64,000 bases of DNA from Tridacna crocea. Lineage: Eukaryota; Mollusca; Bivalvia; Cardiida; Cardiidae. Where the stretch lies: NCBI GenBank assembly GCA_943736015.1, contig OX031057.1:38588501-38652500 (forward strand), given 5' to 3'. Positions 1 through 8,976 of the stretch are shown piece by piece. Numbering within the stretch: position 1 is the first letter of the stretch; the number at the start of each line of letters is the position of its first letter. Both the position numbers and the translations under genes were made by a program. The notes beneath the pieces are model-generated. The model saw only the letters and a program-made list of their open reading frames with translations, ran no database searches and was not told the origin of the DNA.

Positions 1-385
1 TGGCAGTAAAGAAACGGGTATCCTGTCGCACTGAATATATGTCAAAGATCTTAAAGTGAAACAGCTTTAGCTAGGGAGTCAAAGTATCAATCCGAGTCTT
101 AAGTGCGGAATGTTGCTAACAGAGCCTGTGGATTTTTAGAGATAATGATAACAGAGAGACAGTAAAGAGAGGCAGAGAGTGTGTGAGGGAGTGAGTTTGA
201 GAAAGCTTTGATTTTGACATTTTTACTTTATAGTGGAAAGGTTGTATTGTGGATGAAAAAATAGTTTGTAAGGCTAATGACGGAAAAGGGAAATATCTAT
301 ACCGTGATAGATTTGAATAGACACGTGTTGAAAATGTTAGAGGGAAAATATTATAACAGCCACACGCTTCTTTTCCACATAACAA
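1..385. repeat. Cassette copy A
   Basis: This is one of three diverged copies of a ~480-bp cassette. It aligns with 950-1343 through shared landmarks in the same order: tggcagtaaagaaa, the pair tgtcgcactgaa and tgtcgcaatgaa, a gagtc word, gagagac, gattttgaca, then ggttgtattgtggat, and a final cacataac. Its upstream ~104 bp, beginning tgcacctatccatgctttat, lie at the end of the preceding unit (8873-8976 for the next copy), so the cassette spans the arbitrary unit boundary. The B-box word found in copy B is decayed here. No coding potential is evident. Confidence 0.8.
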
Positions 386-844
386 ATGTCAATGCACTGA
401 ATATCTATAACTATAACTCTAACAAGTGTTACCTGCACTGAAGGAAGGATCCAGTTAGTCTTAAATTATCTTTGATGTTCATTGAACAACGGTAATTTGC
501 TTTGTCGAGATCTTCACAACGCAAATTGTCTAGTCAGCTTGAGAATTATATTATTCTATTCAGTAATTTAGATGACTTGTTCTGGACAACCACACTTATT
601 TGTTGACATAAAGCAATAATGGAATTTAAGAAAGTAGATAAATATCAGATATCCATATTGTTAGAATAGAGATGGTGATTTAAAGGGCTGGCTGTAAGGG
701 GAGGTGGAGGCCAGGGAAAATTAATCAGACTGGTAAAATGTTGGTTGATAGGTAATGGTTGTAGTGTTGATACCGGATTTATTAGTAGAGATCGTTGTGT
801 TTGTTTTCTTGGTGTTTTATGGCCTAATTGGTCAATACTGTCAA
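386..844. other. AT-rich spacer between cassettes A and B
   Basis: No gene, RNA or clear internal repeat is seen. A 70-codon open frame on the minus strand (645-857) has no recognisable domain. It stays open in all copies only because the copies are nearly identical, with one substitution in unit 4, so its conservation is not evidence of coding. Confidence 0.6.
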
Positions 845-1343
845 TGCACCTACCCATGCTTTATTGAAGTTTATTTTTACCAGTACTTTACAGATTGTCT
901 GTTTTAAACCACTGTTTGCTTTCCCTCATTAATAAATCAAAATGCCGATTGGCAGTAAAGAAAAATGTATCTTGTCGCAATGAACATATAAAAAGGTCTT
1001 GACGAAGAGCTTTGGAACAGCTTCTGATAGGGAGTCGAACCAGCAACCCGAGAGTTTTATGCCTGGAATGTTAAGGAGCCTCTTGATTTAAGGAGATACA
1101 TGTATGAAGACCGAGAGACTGTGACAGGCAGAGAGTATATTATGAGGGATTGGGTTTGAGAGAGCTTTTGATTTTGACACGTTTACCTTATAGTGAAAGG
1201 TTGTATTGTGGATAAAAAATAGTGAATTACTAAGGCCAATGACAGAAAAGCAAAATATCTATAAAGTGCTAGGGTTTAATATTCATGTTTTAAAAATGTT
1301 TAAATGGTAAATATCGGAACTGATATAAAAGAAACTCTGTTCT
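845..1343. repeat. Cassette copy B, possibly SINE-derived
   Basis: This is the best preserved cassette copy. It opens with tgcacctacccatgctttat, matching the segment at 8873 apart from one base, and reaches the shared tggcagtaaagaaa at 950. It continues to the cacataacc near 1343 in the same order of landmarks as copy A. Its minus strand carries a perfect pol III B-box word at 1031-1041, which suggests origin from a tRNA-related short interspersed element. No convincing A box or terminal T/A tail was found, so that origin is only an inference. Confidence 0.75.
1031..1041 (-). promoter_or_regulatory. Pol III B-box-like word
   Basis: The minus strand reads GGTTCGACTCC, an exact fit to the B-box consensus GGTTCGANTCC of tRNA and tRNA-derived SINE promoters. 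The plus-strand word ggagtcgaacc recurs at the same place in every unit, at 10007-10017 in unit 2 and about 63831-63841 in the partial eighth unit. The flanking T-stem pairing of a tRNA is not maintained. A weak A-box candidate at 1115-1126 is about 75 bp away and poorly matched. An 11-bp match can be chance; the site may be a relic. Confidence 0.4.
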
Positions 1344-1583
1344 TTTTCACATAACCATCGTTGAAACAAGGAACAGCAATGAGAGACCAGAATCGCAGTT
1401 AATTTCATCAAATATGGGAAAATAATCTTCCATGTTAGCACTGGCGATCCCCTCTCTCTCTAGACTTGTAGATATGCGACTGAGCTAATAGATTAGTCTT
1501 TTACGATTGATTGATTGAGTGGTTAGTTGACTGTATGTGTTTAACAGCGTTTTCAACAATATTTGAGTTATATTAGGGCGGCC
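1344..1583. other. AT-rich spacer between cassettes B and C
   Basis: No gene or clear repeat is seen. A short CT run lies near 1452-1461 and a small gattgattgattgag-type run near 1506-1520. Units 2 and 7 share one substitution in this spacer (10451 and 55312). Confidence 0.5.
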
Positions 1584-1865
1584 TGTACATGTACCCATGT
1601 TTTCCTGGAGTTCAGTAACCAGTACTTCACACAATATTCTTCCCAAGCCACTAACTGTTTTTTCAACTCCACATAACTCTTGTCAGATCCGCTTTTCAGA
1701 TGTTGGAGAAGAAGTAATCCTGACGCAATGTGTATTATCAAATCCCAGAAAAGCATGGCTGAGCCGAGGATCTAAACCAGCTAACCCGTGTCTAAAGTTG
1801 TGTTCGCTACGGACCCGATTGCTATTTAAATATCTGTCGAGTTTAACGTCAATAGAGTGTTGATT
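1584..1865. repeat. Cassette copy C, decayed
   Basis: This is a third, strongly diverged cassette copy. Aligned landmarks include cccatgttttcctggagttc against cccatgctttattgaagttt, the following accagtact, then the pair ctgacgcaatgtg and ttgtcgcaatgaa. The word ctaaaccagctaacccg matches gaaccagcaacccgag of copy B. The block is shorter than copies A and B and lacks their gattttgaca and ggttgtattgtgg part. Overlapping short frames on both strands show no recognisable protein and are not called genes. Confidence 0.55.
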
Positions 1866-1989
1866 GGAAATGCTGTGATAGTTCTTACGATTAATAAAAG
1901 ATAGGGAACCGATTTCAATCGCAAAATACCTATGTCTTCAAAACGTTTGAAATACTTTCAGTCCAAGATAGTAGGTGTTTGGTCAGTGC
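1866..1989. other. Junction between cassette C and minisatellite
   Basis: This stretch has no recognisable gene or repeat. The degenerate 20-22 bp periodicity is visible from about 1990-2040 onward. Confidence 0.4.
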
Positions 1990-3190
1990 CATAATTCATA
2001 TTTTCGTTTACCTAGCTGTCAGTAAGTACCATCAATCCGATGTACCCCTAGCCCCTGAGAGGAGTCAACAAACGCTTGAGATTTAGCCAAGTCCTTTTTC
2101 CTTCAGCTGATTGTCCTGAGCTCTCAGTCCATGACACCAGCCATTCCCCCCTGGTTAATAAACCACATGTTTTCCTCTCTACATAAGATGCTACCTTGAT
2201 TGGTCAAGTGTAAGTGGATGCCCAGATTCTGGAATTTACCTTAACTGAATGTCGTTAGCTCTTACCCTCAGTCTGTTCGATGAAGCTTAGCCCATGAGAT
2301 GTACCTCCTATCCGAGAAAGGTTTCTTCGTTTCTTTTGATTAATATGTATGCCTTTAAAATGGAACCCTTTCAGGCACTGAAACTGTATCTACATGAATG
2401 TGATCGACCGGCATTCCTGAGCATGTATTCCCAGTCCGTGCTGTCATATATCCGTAGTCTTTAACTCGCACTTCAAACCATCGCACCGAGTTCTTGAGAT
2501 TGTATCATCTGTTCGTGGAATGTTCCCTCAGTGTTTTTCATTTCCTCTTAGACTTGAAACTCGTGCCTATAGTCCATTTGATGTTCCCCAGGCACTACAC
2601 CACTGAACTGACTCGAATGCTTGCATTTGCCCTGTTTGCTGATAGCCTCAGCCCCTGAGAAACGTATCCTAAATCTGTGAGATGTACCCTTAGCGAGTAA
2701 CTGTGCCCTGAGACCCGACAACTGTATGGTAAGGCTGTACCACATGTCCGTCTGATGTACTCAAGGTTTGTAAGACGTGCACTTTGTCCATAGGTTATTC
2801 TCGCATAACATGTCACGTATTGTAAGGTATTGAGATCCTTCTATAGTCATTGAGATGTATTCTCGGGCCATGAAACCGTGATTTTACTTCCAGCCTGTCA
2901 TCTTTCACCATAACTTGTGGGATGTTCCCATTTTCCTTTCTCCACACTCTTAGACTTTGACTTTGCAGAAACCCTAAAACTGTGTCTCTGTCCTTATGTC
3001 AAACTTACGTCATGTGCCTCTATCCAAGATCAAAATTTTCTCCAAGTTCAAATGATGTAACCTCTCTATTTTACATCTGTGCCTAAACTTTGGATTTACC
3101 TTCAGCCGATTAGCTTGTGCATTAGGTCTGTGCAATCTTTCCCCAATTTGTGAACTGTTTCTGCAATCCTAGGGCTCTTGGCCTCAGTCT
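1990..3190. repeat. Degenerate ~20-22 bp minisatellite
   Basis: Variants of a word like gatgtacccttagtctgtga recur with a spacing of about 20-22 bp. Anchors include gatgtacc at 2039, 2298 and 2681, and gatgtac at 2754. Between about 2545 and 2780 the sequence can be read as successive blocks such as gatagcctcagcccctgaga, aacgtatcctaaatctgtga, gatgtacccttagcgagtaa and ctgtgccctgagacccgaca. The blocks are highly diverged from one another but nearly identical between the 9-kb units. Minus-strand frames at 2548-2745 and 2595-2816 overlap each other in different frames within this repeat and are not supported as genes. The outer limits are approximate. Confidence 0.6.
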
Positions 3191-3320
3191 ATGGAATTGA
3201 GATATTAGTCGATGTGGGATGCCATTGAAACCCTTGTGCTATTTCCTTACTGTCGTTTTCCAACGTTTAAAAGGTGCCCTTTCTATTCTTTGACAATAAG
3301 TTTAATCCCAAAACCGTTTG

Positions 3321-3633
3321 TCCCCTCTCTCTTTTACTCTTATCGCTCTTGCTCTCTTCCTTACTTTGACATTGTATGTCGTTCTGGCTATCCCTCTTTC
3401 TGGGCTGTCTCTTTCTCTCTTCTCTTCCATCCTTCTATATCTCAGTCATTCTCTTACTCTTTCCTTTCGCTATCTCTCACTATCTCTATTTCTAATGTTT
3501 TCTTTTTCTCTGCCTGTTTCTCTATTTCTGTCTAACTCATTTCTTCTGTTCTCCAGACTCCATTTTTCTTTCAATCTCAATCCCTCCCTCCTTCCTCTCT
3601 ACACCTGTCTCTCTACTTTTGCCTGTCTCTCTG

Positions 3634-3672
<39 letters not shown>

Positions 3673-3928
3673 CTGTCTGCATCTGCCTCTCTGTGGCTTA
3701 ATCTTCGTCTCTCTGCCTCTCTCTGGCTCTGTATCTCTGCCTATCTTATGCTCTATTTCAATTCCTCTTTTAGGCTCTATCTGTCAGACTCTCTTTTTCT
3801 CTATCCTGTTCTCTTTCTCTTTCGCTCTGTTCTCTTTCTCTTTCGCTCTCATTCTCTCTCTGTGTCTCTCACTCATTCTCTCTGTCTCTGTCTGTCTGTC
3901 TGTCTGTCTCTCTCTCCCTCACTCTCTC
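3321..3928 (+). repeat. Pyrimidine tract with (CT)16 and (GTCT)5
   Basis: About 600 bp of the plus strand are overwhelmingly C and T, built from TCTC, TTTC, TCTG and related words. A perfect (CT)16 run lies at 3637-3668 and five GTCT repeats start at 3890. Such strand-asymmetric tracts can adopt triplex DNA or R-loops when transcribed; that is general knowledge, not seen here. Open frames rich in Leu and Ser cross the tract in several frames because CTCT codons lack stops, and should be ignored as genes. Confidence 0.93.
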
Positions 3929-4076
3929 ATTAACCACATATCATAGCTTACCTCTTCTTATAAGTTTTTTCAAGTTCACAGATCGCAGTTTTCTCCTTTA
4001 CCCCACAAACTGCATTCTCCATTTCAGATTTATCCTCCTTCAGTCCTTTTTACCCTCTGCCTCTTGCAACACTTGG
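3929..4076. other. Transition from pyrimidine tract to satellite
   Basis: This is a T- and C-rich stretch without gene or RNA signals that leads into the satellite array, whose first landmark is tatactaaattctta at 4077. Confidence 0.4.
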
Positions 4077-5149
4077 TATACTAAATTCTTACAAAATTGT
4101 TTCTACACTTGATCTACTTAACTGTGAGAGTGTCATTGAGACACTTGATTTCTCATCTTAAACTTCGTTCGGATCACTGGATTTTCTTTATCACCTGGGA
4201 AATGTAACAACGTAGTGATAATTAATTTATTAGGTCTTCGGAACAGTGAATTGACTTTTTTTCTCGCCGGGTAATTTGAACACTGTATTAATAATATTCT
4301 TACCAAGTCATTGCAACCAGGAACCAACCTTTTATGTAATCATTGCAACAATGGATTGAGAAGTCATTGTAACAGTGAATTAATTCATCTGTCACAGAGT
4401 CATTGCAACAATGGACTATTTCTTTTGTCATTACTACACTGGACTGATTATTTTTCTGCTAGTAATTACAACAATGGGTTTAGAAATTTATAACCTAGTC
4501 ATTGCAACATTGGATTGACTTATTTCTGTCCTTATCATTGCATCAATAGTTATCCTAACCTGACCAAGTAATATCAGTTATTGACTTATAAATTCCATAT
4601 GTAGTGATTGTAATAGTGAATTTACCAAACTCTTACTTAGCTCCTGAAAGACTGGATTACTTGTTAAAAGTCATTATATGAGTGAATTGACATCGCTCTG
4701 AAGGTCATTGCAAGACTATTTTTTGCTTTGTTAGTTGTTGCAAATTTTGGACAGTTATAACTAGTTGTTCTAACATTCAACCGATGAATGTCTTGCCTAG
4801 CCATTAGTACTGAGATTGACCAATCTTTGCATAATCATTGTAACCTTAAACTGACTTCTCTTTAACCTAGTCATTGTAACAATGGACTGAGAAACTTTTT
4901 AATTTGTCATTGCTACACTGGATTGATTTTTTTTCTACTAGTAATGACTGTAATGGATTTAGAAATTGATAACCTAGTCATTGCAACAATGGATTGACTT
5001 ATTTCTGTGCTTGTCATTGAATCGGTAGATATCCTTACTTGACTAAGTTATATCAGTAACAGACTTTTAAATTCCATGTCTAGTGATTGTAATACTGAGT
5101 TGACCAATCTCTTCATTAGTCACTGCAAAACCAGATTGACACTGGTTAA

Positions 5150-5370
5150 CCCATTACTACACAATCCCTACTTTTGAGGCCCCTGAGAAAGAAGGGTTTA
5201 GAAAACATTGTGGGAAAAAGAGAAAATGCTGGTAACCAGCATTTCCTCCTTTTCCCACAACGTTTTCTATCCTTCACAAAACAAATTTCAAATTTTCAGT
5301 CACTTTTATTGTGTCATCTGCAAATGTTTTTGATTTGGACAAACCTAAAATTTTGTCATTTGGTAATGAG
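5150..5370. mobile_element. TTAA-flanked non-autonomous element, piggyBac-like MITE candidate
   Basis: These 221 bp have no relation to the satellite and are missing from the equivalent place in the sister duplication. The left edge is TTAA at 5146-5149 followed by CCCATTACTACA. The right edge ends TTTGGTAATGAGA, whose reverse complement gives TCTCATTACCAAA, a short imperfect inverted repeat sharing CATTAC. It is followed by ATAA at 5371-5374, which could be a decayed TTAA. TTAA target duplication and ends starting CCC are features of piggyBac-family elements. No transposase is present. An unrelated foldback element is the main alternative. Confidence 0.55.
5200..5268. repeat. Near-perfect palindrome, 34-bp arms
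   Basis: Arms 5200-5233 and 5235-5268 are inverted repeats matching at 31 of 34 positions, with a single central base at 5234. The core reads tgctggtaaccagca. All three mismatches are C-for-T differences between the right arm and the complement of the left arm. With essentially no loop it could extrude as a cruciform, or fold as a long hairpin if transcribed. It recurs in each unit: 14176-14244, 23147-23215, 32121-32189, 41095-41163, 50059-50127 and 59027-59095. Confidence 0.9.
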
Positions 5371-5728
5371 ATAAAATCATTGTAACAGTGAATTGACTTC
5401 TCTCAGAAGGTCATTGCAACAGTGTATGTTTTGCTTTGTTAGTCATTGCAATCCTGGACAGTTATAGTCATTGTAATATTCACCTGATGAATGTCTCGCC
5501 TAGCCATTGGTACTGAGATTGACAAATCTTTTGCATAGTCATTGCAACCCTGACCCGACTTCTCTTTCACTTAGTCATTGCAAGAATTGCTTGAGATTTT
5601 TTTTTTTTTATCATAAATGGATATATTGATGTCACCTTGTCATTGCTACAATGGATTGATAATTCTATGACTTTGTCATTGGAACAATTGATTGACTATC
5701 CTCTCGCCTAGACTTTGTAACACTGGAT

Positions 5729-7340
5729 TATACTAAATTCTTATAAAATTGCTTCGACAGTTGATCTAAACTGTGATAGTGATTCAGACACTGGATTTCT
5801 CATCTTAATCTTGGAGTTCGGATCAATGGATCTTTTCTATCACCTTGGTAAATGTAACAATGGAGTGATAATTAATTTATAAAGATTTTGCAACAGTGAA
5901 TTGACCTTTTTTTCTCACCAGATAATTGGAACACTGCATTAATAATATTCTTACCAAGTCCATGCAACCCTGAACTAACAGTTTACGTATGCATTGCAAC
6001 AATGGTTTGAAAAATCATTGTAACTTAAACAGTGAATTATTTTATCTGTAACAAAGTCATTGCAACAATGGATTAATTTTGTTTTTTTTGTCACTGCTAC
6101 ACTGCATTGATTCTCTTTCTACTTGTAATTACAACAATGGATTTAAAAATTTATAACCAAGTCAATGCTAAAATGGATTGACTCATTTCTGTTCTTGTCA
6201 TTGCATCAATAGATATCCTATCCTGATCAAGTAATATCACTTCTAGATATATCAATTCCATACCTAGTGATTGTAACAATGAATTTACCAATCTCTTACT
6301 CAGTCACTGCAAAACTAGATTGACTTGTTAAAATCATTGCAATAGTGAAGTAACTTGTCTCAGAAGGTCATTGCAACTCTGCATTTTTTGCTTTGTTAGT
6401 CATTGCAGTCCTGGAGAGTTATAATTGGTCATTGCAACATTCAACTGATGAATGTTGCTTCTAGTCATTGGCACTGAGATTGACAAATCTTTGTGTAGTC
6501 ATTGCAAGCCTGGACTGACTTCTCTTTTACCTAGTCATTGCAACAATGGATTGAGAAACACTTTATCATTGCTGCGCTGGATTGATTATTTTTCTACCAG
6601 TGATTACAAAAAATGGACTTAGAAATCTATAACCTAGTCATTGCAACAATTGATTGTCATTGCATCAATAGATATCCTAACCTGACCAAGTAATACCAGT
6701 TTTAGACTTATAAAGTCCATATCTAGTGATTGTAAGACTGAATTTACCAATCTGTTACTCAGCCGGTGAAAAACTGGATTATTCGTTAAGTCATCATAAC
6801 AGTGAATTGACTTCTCTCTGATGGTCATTGCAACACTGTATTTTTGCTTTGTTCATCATTGCAATTCTGGACAGTGATAACTAGTCATTGCAACATTGAA
6901 CTGGTGAATGTTTCGCCTAGCCTTTGGTAATTCGATTTACAAATCTTTGCATAGTAGTTGCAACCCTATACCGACTTCTCTCTCACCTAGTCATTGCAAC
7001 AATAGAATGAGAAACTTTTGTATTTGCCATTGCAACACTGGATTGATTATTTCCTACTATTAATTACAACAATGGATTTAGTAATTTATAACCTAGTGAT
7101 GCAACAATTGAATGACTTATTTCTGTGCTTGTTATTGGATCAATAGATATCCTTATCTGACCAGGTAATACAAGTTCTAGACTTGTAAATTCCAAATCTA
7201 GTGATAGTAATACTGAATTTATCGATCTCTAAGTCACTGCAAAACTAGATTGACTTGTTAAAATCATTGTAACAGTAAACTGACTAATCTCAGGTCATTG
7301 AAACACTATTTTTTTGCTCTGTTAGTCATTGCAATCTTGG
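5729..7340. repeat. Second copy of the ~1.65-kb internal duplication
   Basis: This segment parallels 4077-5728 block by block. It lacks the TTAA-flanked element, so it shows the uninterrupted monomer order at the site equivalent to 5146-5374. The right limit is approximate because the following higher-order repeats are related to both copies. Confidence 0.65.
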
Positions 7341-8872
7341 ACAGTTGTAACTAGTGATTGCAACATTCAACTGATAAATGTCTCGCCTAGCCATTGGTAC
7401 TGAGATTGACAAATCTTTGCATTGTCATTTCAGCCCTGGACCGACTTCTCTTTCACCTAGTCATTGCAACAATGGATTAACTTATTTCTGTTCTTGCCAT
7501 TGCATCAATAGATATCCTAACTTGACCAAGTAATGTCACTTATCTATAGACATATAAATTCCATATCTAGTGATTGTAAGACTGAATTTACCAATCTCTT
7601 ATTTAGTCACTGAAAAACTGGATAACTCATTAAAACCATTGTAACAGTGAACTGACTGCTTTCAGAAGGTCATTGCAACACTGTACTTTTTGCTTTATTT
7701 CTCATTGCAATCCTGGACTGTTATAACTAGTCATTGCAACACTGAAGTGATGAATGTCTCGTGGTACTGAGACTGAGAAATTTTTGTGTGGTAATTGCAA
7801 CCCTAGACTGACTTCTCTTTGATGTAGTCATTGCAAGAATGGATTGAGAAACTTTATAATTTGTCATTGATACGATCATTGTTCTACTAGTAATTACAAT
7901 AATGGGTTTAGAAATTTATAACACAGTAATTGCAACAGTGGATTGACTTATTTCTGTGCTTGTCATTGTATCAATAGATATCTTAACCTGACCAAGTGAT
8001 ATCAGTTATAGACTTATAAATTCAATATCTAGTATTTGTAATACTGAAATCAACATCTCTTACTCAGCCGTAGAACACCTTGATTACTCGTTAAATGTCT
8101 ATATAACAGTGAATTGACTTCTTTCAGAAGGTCATTGCAACACTGTATGTTTTGCTTTGTTAGTCATTGCAATCCTGGACAGTTATAAGTAGTCATTGCA
8201 ACATTCAACTGATGAATGTCTCGCCTAGCCATAGATGCTGAGATTGATAATACTTTGCATAGTCATTGCAAGCCTGGACTAACTTCTCATTGACCTAGTC
8301 ATTGCAACAATGCATTGAGAAACTTTTTGTCATAGCATCTCTGGATTGATTTTTTTTCACTACTGATTACACGATAGATTTAGAAATTGATAAACTAGTC
8401 ATTGAAACAATGGATTGACTCATTTCTATGCTTGTCATTGCATCAATAGTTATCCTAACCTGACCTAGTAATAATAGTTATAGACTTATAAATTCTAAGT
8501 CTAGTGATTGTAATACTGAATTTAGCAATCTTTTACTTAGTCACTGCAAAATAGATGGACTGATTAAAAGTCATTATAACGGTTAACTGGCTTCTCAGAA
8601 GGTCATTGCAACACAGCATTTTTTGCTACACCTAATTGTTCCAACAATGGATTGAGAATTTGTTTGTCATTGCCACACTGGATTATTTTTCTACTATTAA
8701 ATACAACAATGGATTTAGAAATTTATAACAAAGTCATTACAACAATTGATTGATTTATTTCTGTGCTTGTCATTGCATCAATAGATATTCTAACCTGACC
8801 GAGTAATATCAATTATAGAGTTATGAATTCCATCTCTATTGATTGAAATACTGATTTTACCAATTTCTTAAA

Positions 8873-8976
8873 TGCACCTATCCATGCTTTATTGAAGTTT
8901 CTTCTACCAGTACTTTGCACTATGTCTGTTTCAAACCACTGTCTGCTTTCTCACATAAACAAGTCGAAACGCTGAT
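8873..8976. repeat. Upstream part of the next unit's cassette A
   Basis: This stretch starts tgcacctatccatgctttat and ends just before tggcagtaaag. It is a diverged duplicate of 845-949, sharing ttgaagttt, accagtactt, tgtctgttt and aaaccactgt in order. It shows that the cassette, not the window phase, is the natural landmark at the unit junction. Confidence 0.8.

Larger units (their letters stand above)
4077..5728. repeat. First copy of the ~1.65-kb internal duplication
   Basis: The segment beginning tatactaaattctta at 4077 is matched by tatactaaattctta at 5729, an offset of 1,652 bp. The match continues through ttaataatattcttaccaag, with offsets of about 1,652-1,663 bp. Downstream of the inserted element the offset falls to about 1,418 bp, which agrees with the element being absent from the second copy. 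Confidence 0.75.
4077..8872. repeat. Higher-order satellite of ~35-bp monomers
   Basis: Monomers of about 29-40 bp, most starting near GTCATTGCAAC and followed by words like AATGGATTGACTT, run throughout; roughly 130 would fit by length. About 14 monomer types recur in fixed order, giving a higher-order repeat. The monomer that precedes the ttatttctgtgctt word starts at 4498, 4977, 6161, 6637, 7096, 7460, 7926, 8398 and 8733. Spacings are 479, 476, 459, 364, 466, 472 and 335 bp, apart from one gap spanning the insertion and a diverged part. A 221-bp element at 5150-5370 interrupts the array. Confidence 0.9.
1..8976. repeat. Macrosatellite unit 1 (8,976 bp)
   Basis: This is the first of seven full head-to-tail copies; the phase is set by the window start, so the true biological boundary is unknown. 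The start word tggcagtaaagaaacgggta recurs at 8977, 17952, 26926, 35900, 44874, 53838 and 62801. No rRNA, histone or other gene usually found in tandem arrays was recognised. Private changes include T at 1827, T at 6086 (lengthening a T run) and loss of one TC dinucleotide near 8597. It has (CT)16, (GTCT)5 and a 13-T run. It is probably nuclear satellite DNA of an animal; function is unknown. Confidence 0.97.

Noticed and set aside
116..385. An 89-codon minus-strand frame repeated in every unit
   Set aside because: No recognisable domain; it is kept only because the DNA copies are nearly identical, and it lies in a cassette whose other copies have no matching frame.
1031..1126. An intact tRNA gene on the minus strand
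   Set aside because: Only the B-box word fits; the T stem does not pair properly, the A box is weak and too far away, and no cloverleaf can be drawn.
1324..1331. TATA box (tataaaag) as a pol II promoter
   Set aside because: A single short match in AT-rich DNA, with no initiator, gene or other element to support it.
1..1343. Cassettes A and B as long terminal repeats of a retrotransposon
   Set aside because: They are only ~850-950 bp apart and diverged, with no reverse transcriptase, integrase, primer-binding site or polypurine tract between them.
3318..3933. Leu/Ser-rich open frames resembling multi-pass membrane proteins
   Set aside because: They are translations of a CT-rich tract without stops, occur in more than one frame, and change length between nearly identical units.
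5174..5374. A 66-codon frame across the TTAA-flanked element
   Set aside because: It runs through both arms of a palindrome, has no known domain, and its end is altered by a 2-bp deletion in unit 7.
4077..8872. CRISPR-like array (about 35-bp repeated words)
   Set aside because: The monomers are contiguous and diverged, without alternation of identical repeats and unrelated spacers; no cas gene is present and the context looks eukaryotic.
1..8976. Ribosomal DNA intergenic spacer, suggested by the ~9-kb unit, subrepeats and CT tract
   Set aside because: Each full unit is visible end to end and contains no 18S, 5.8S, 28S or 5S sequence that I recognise.
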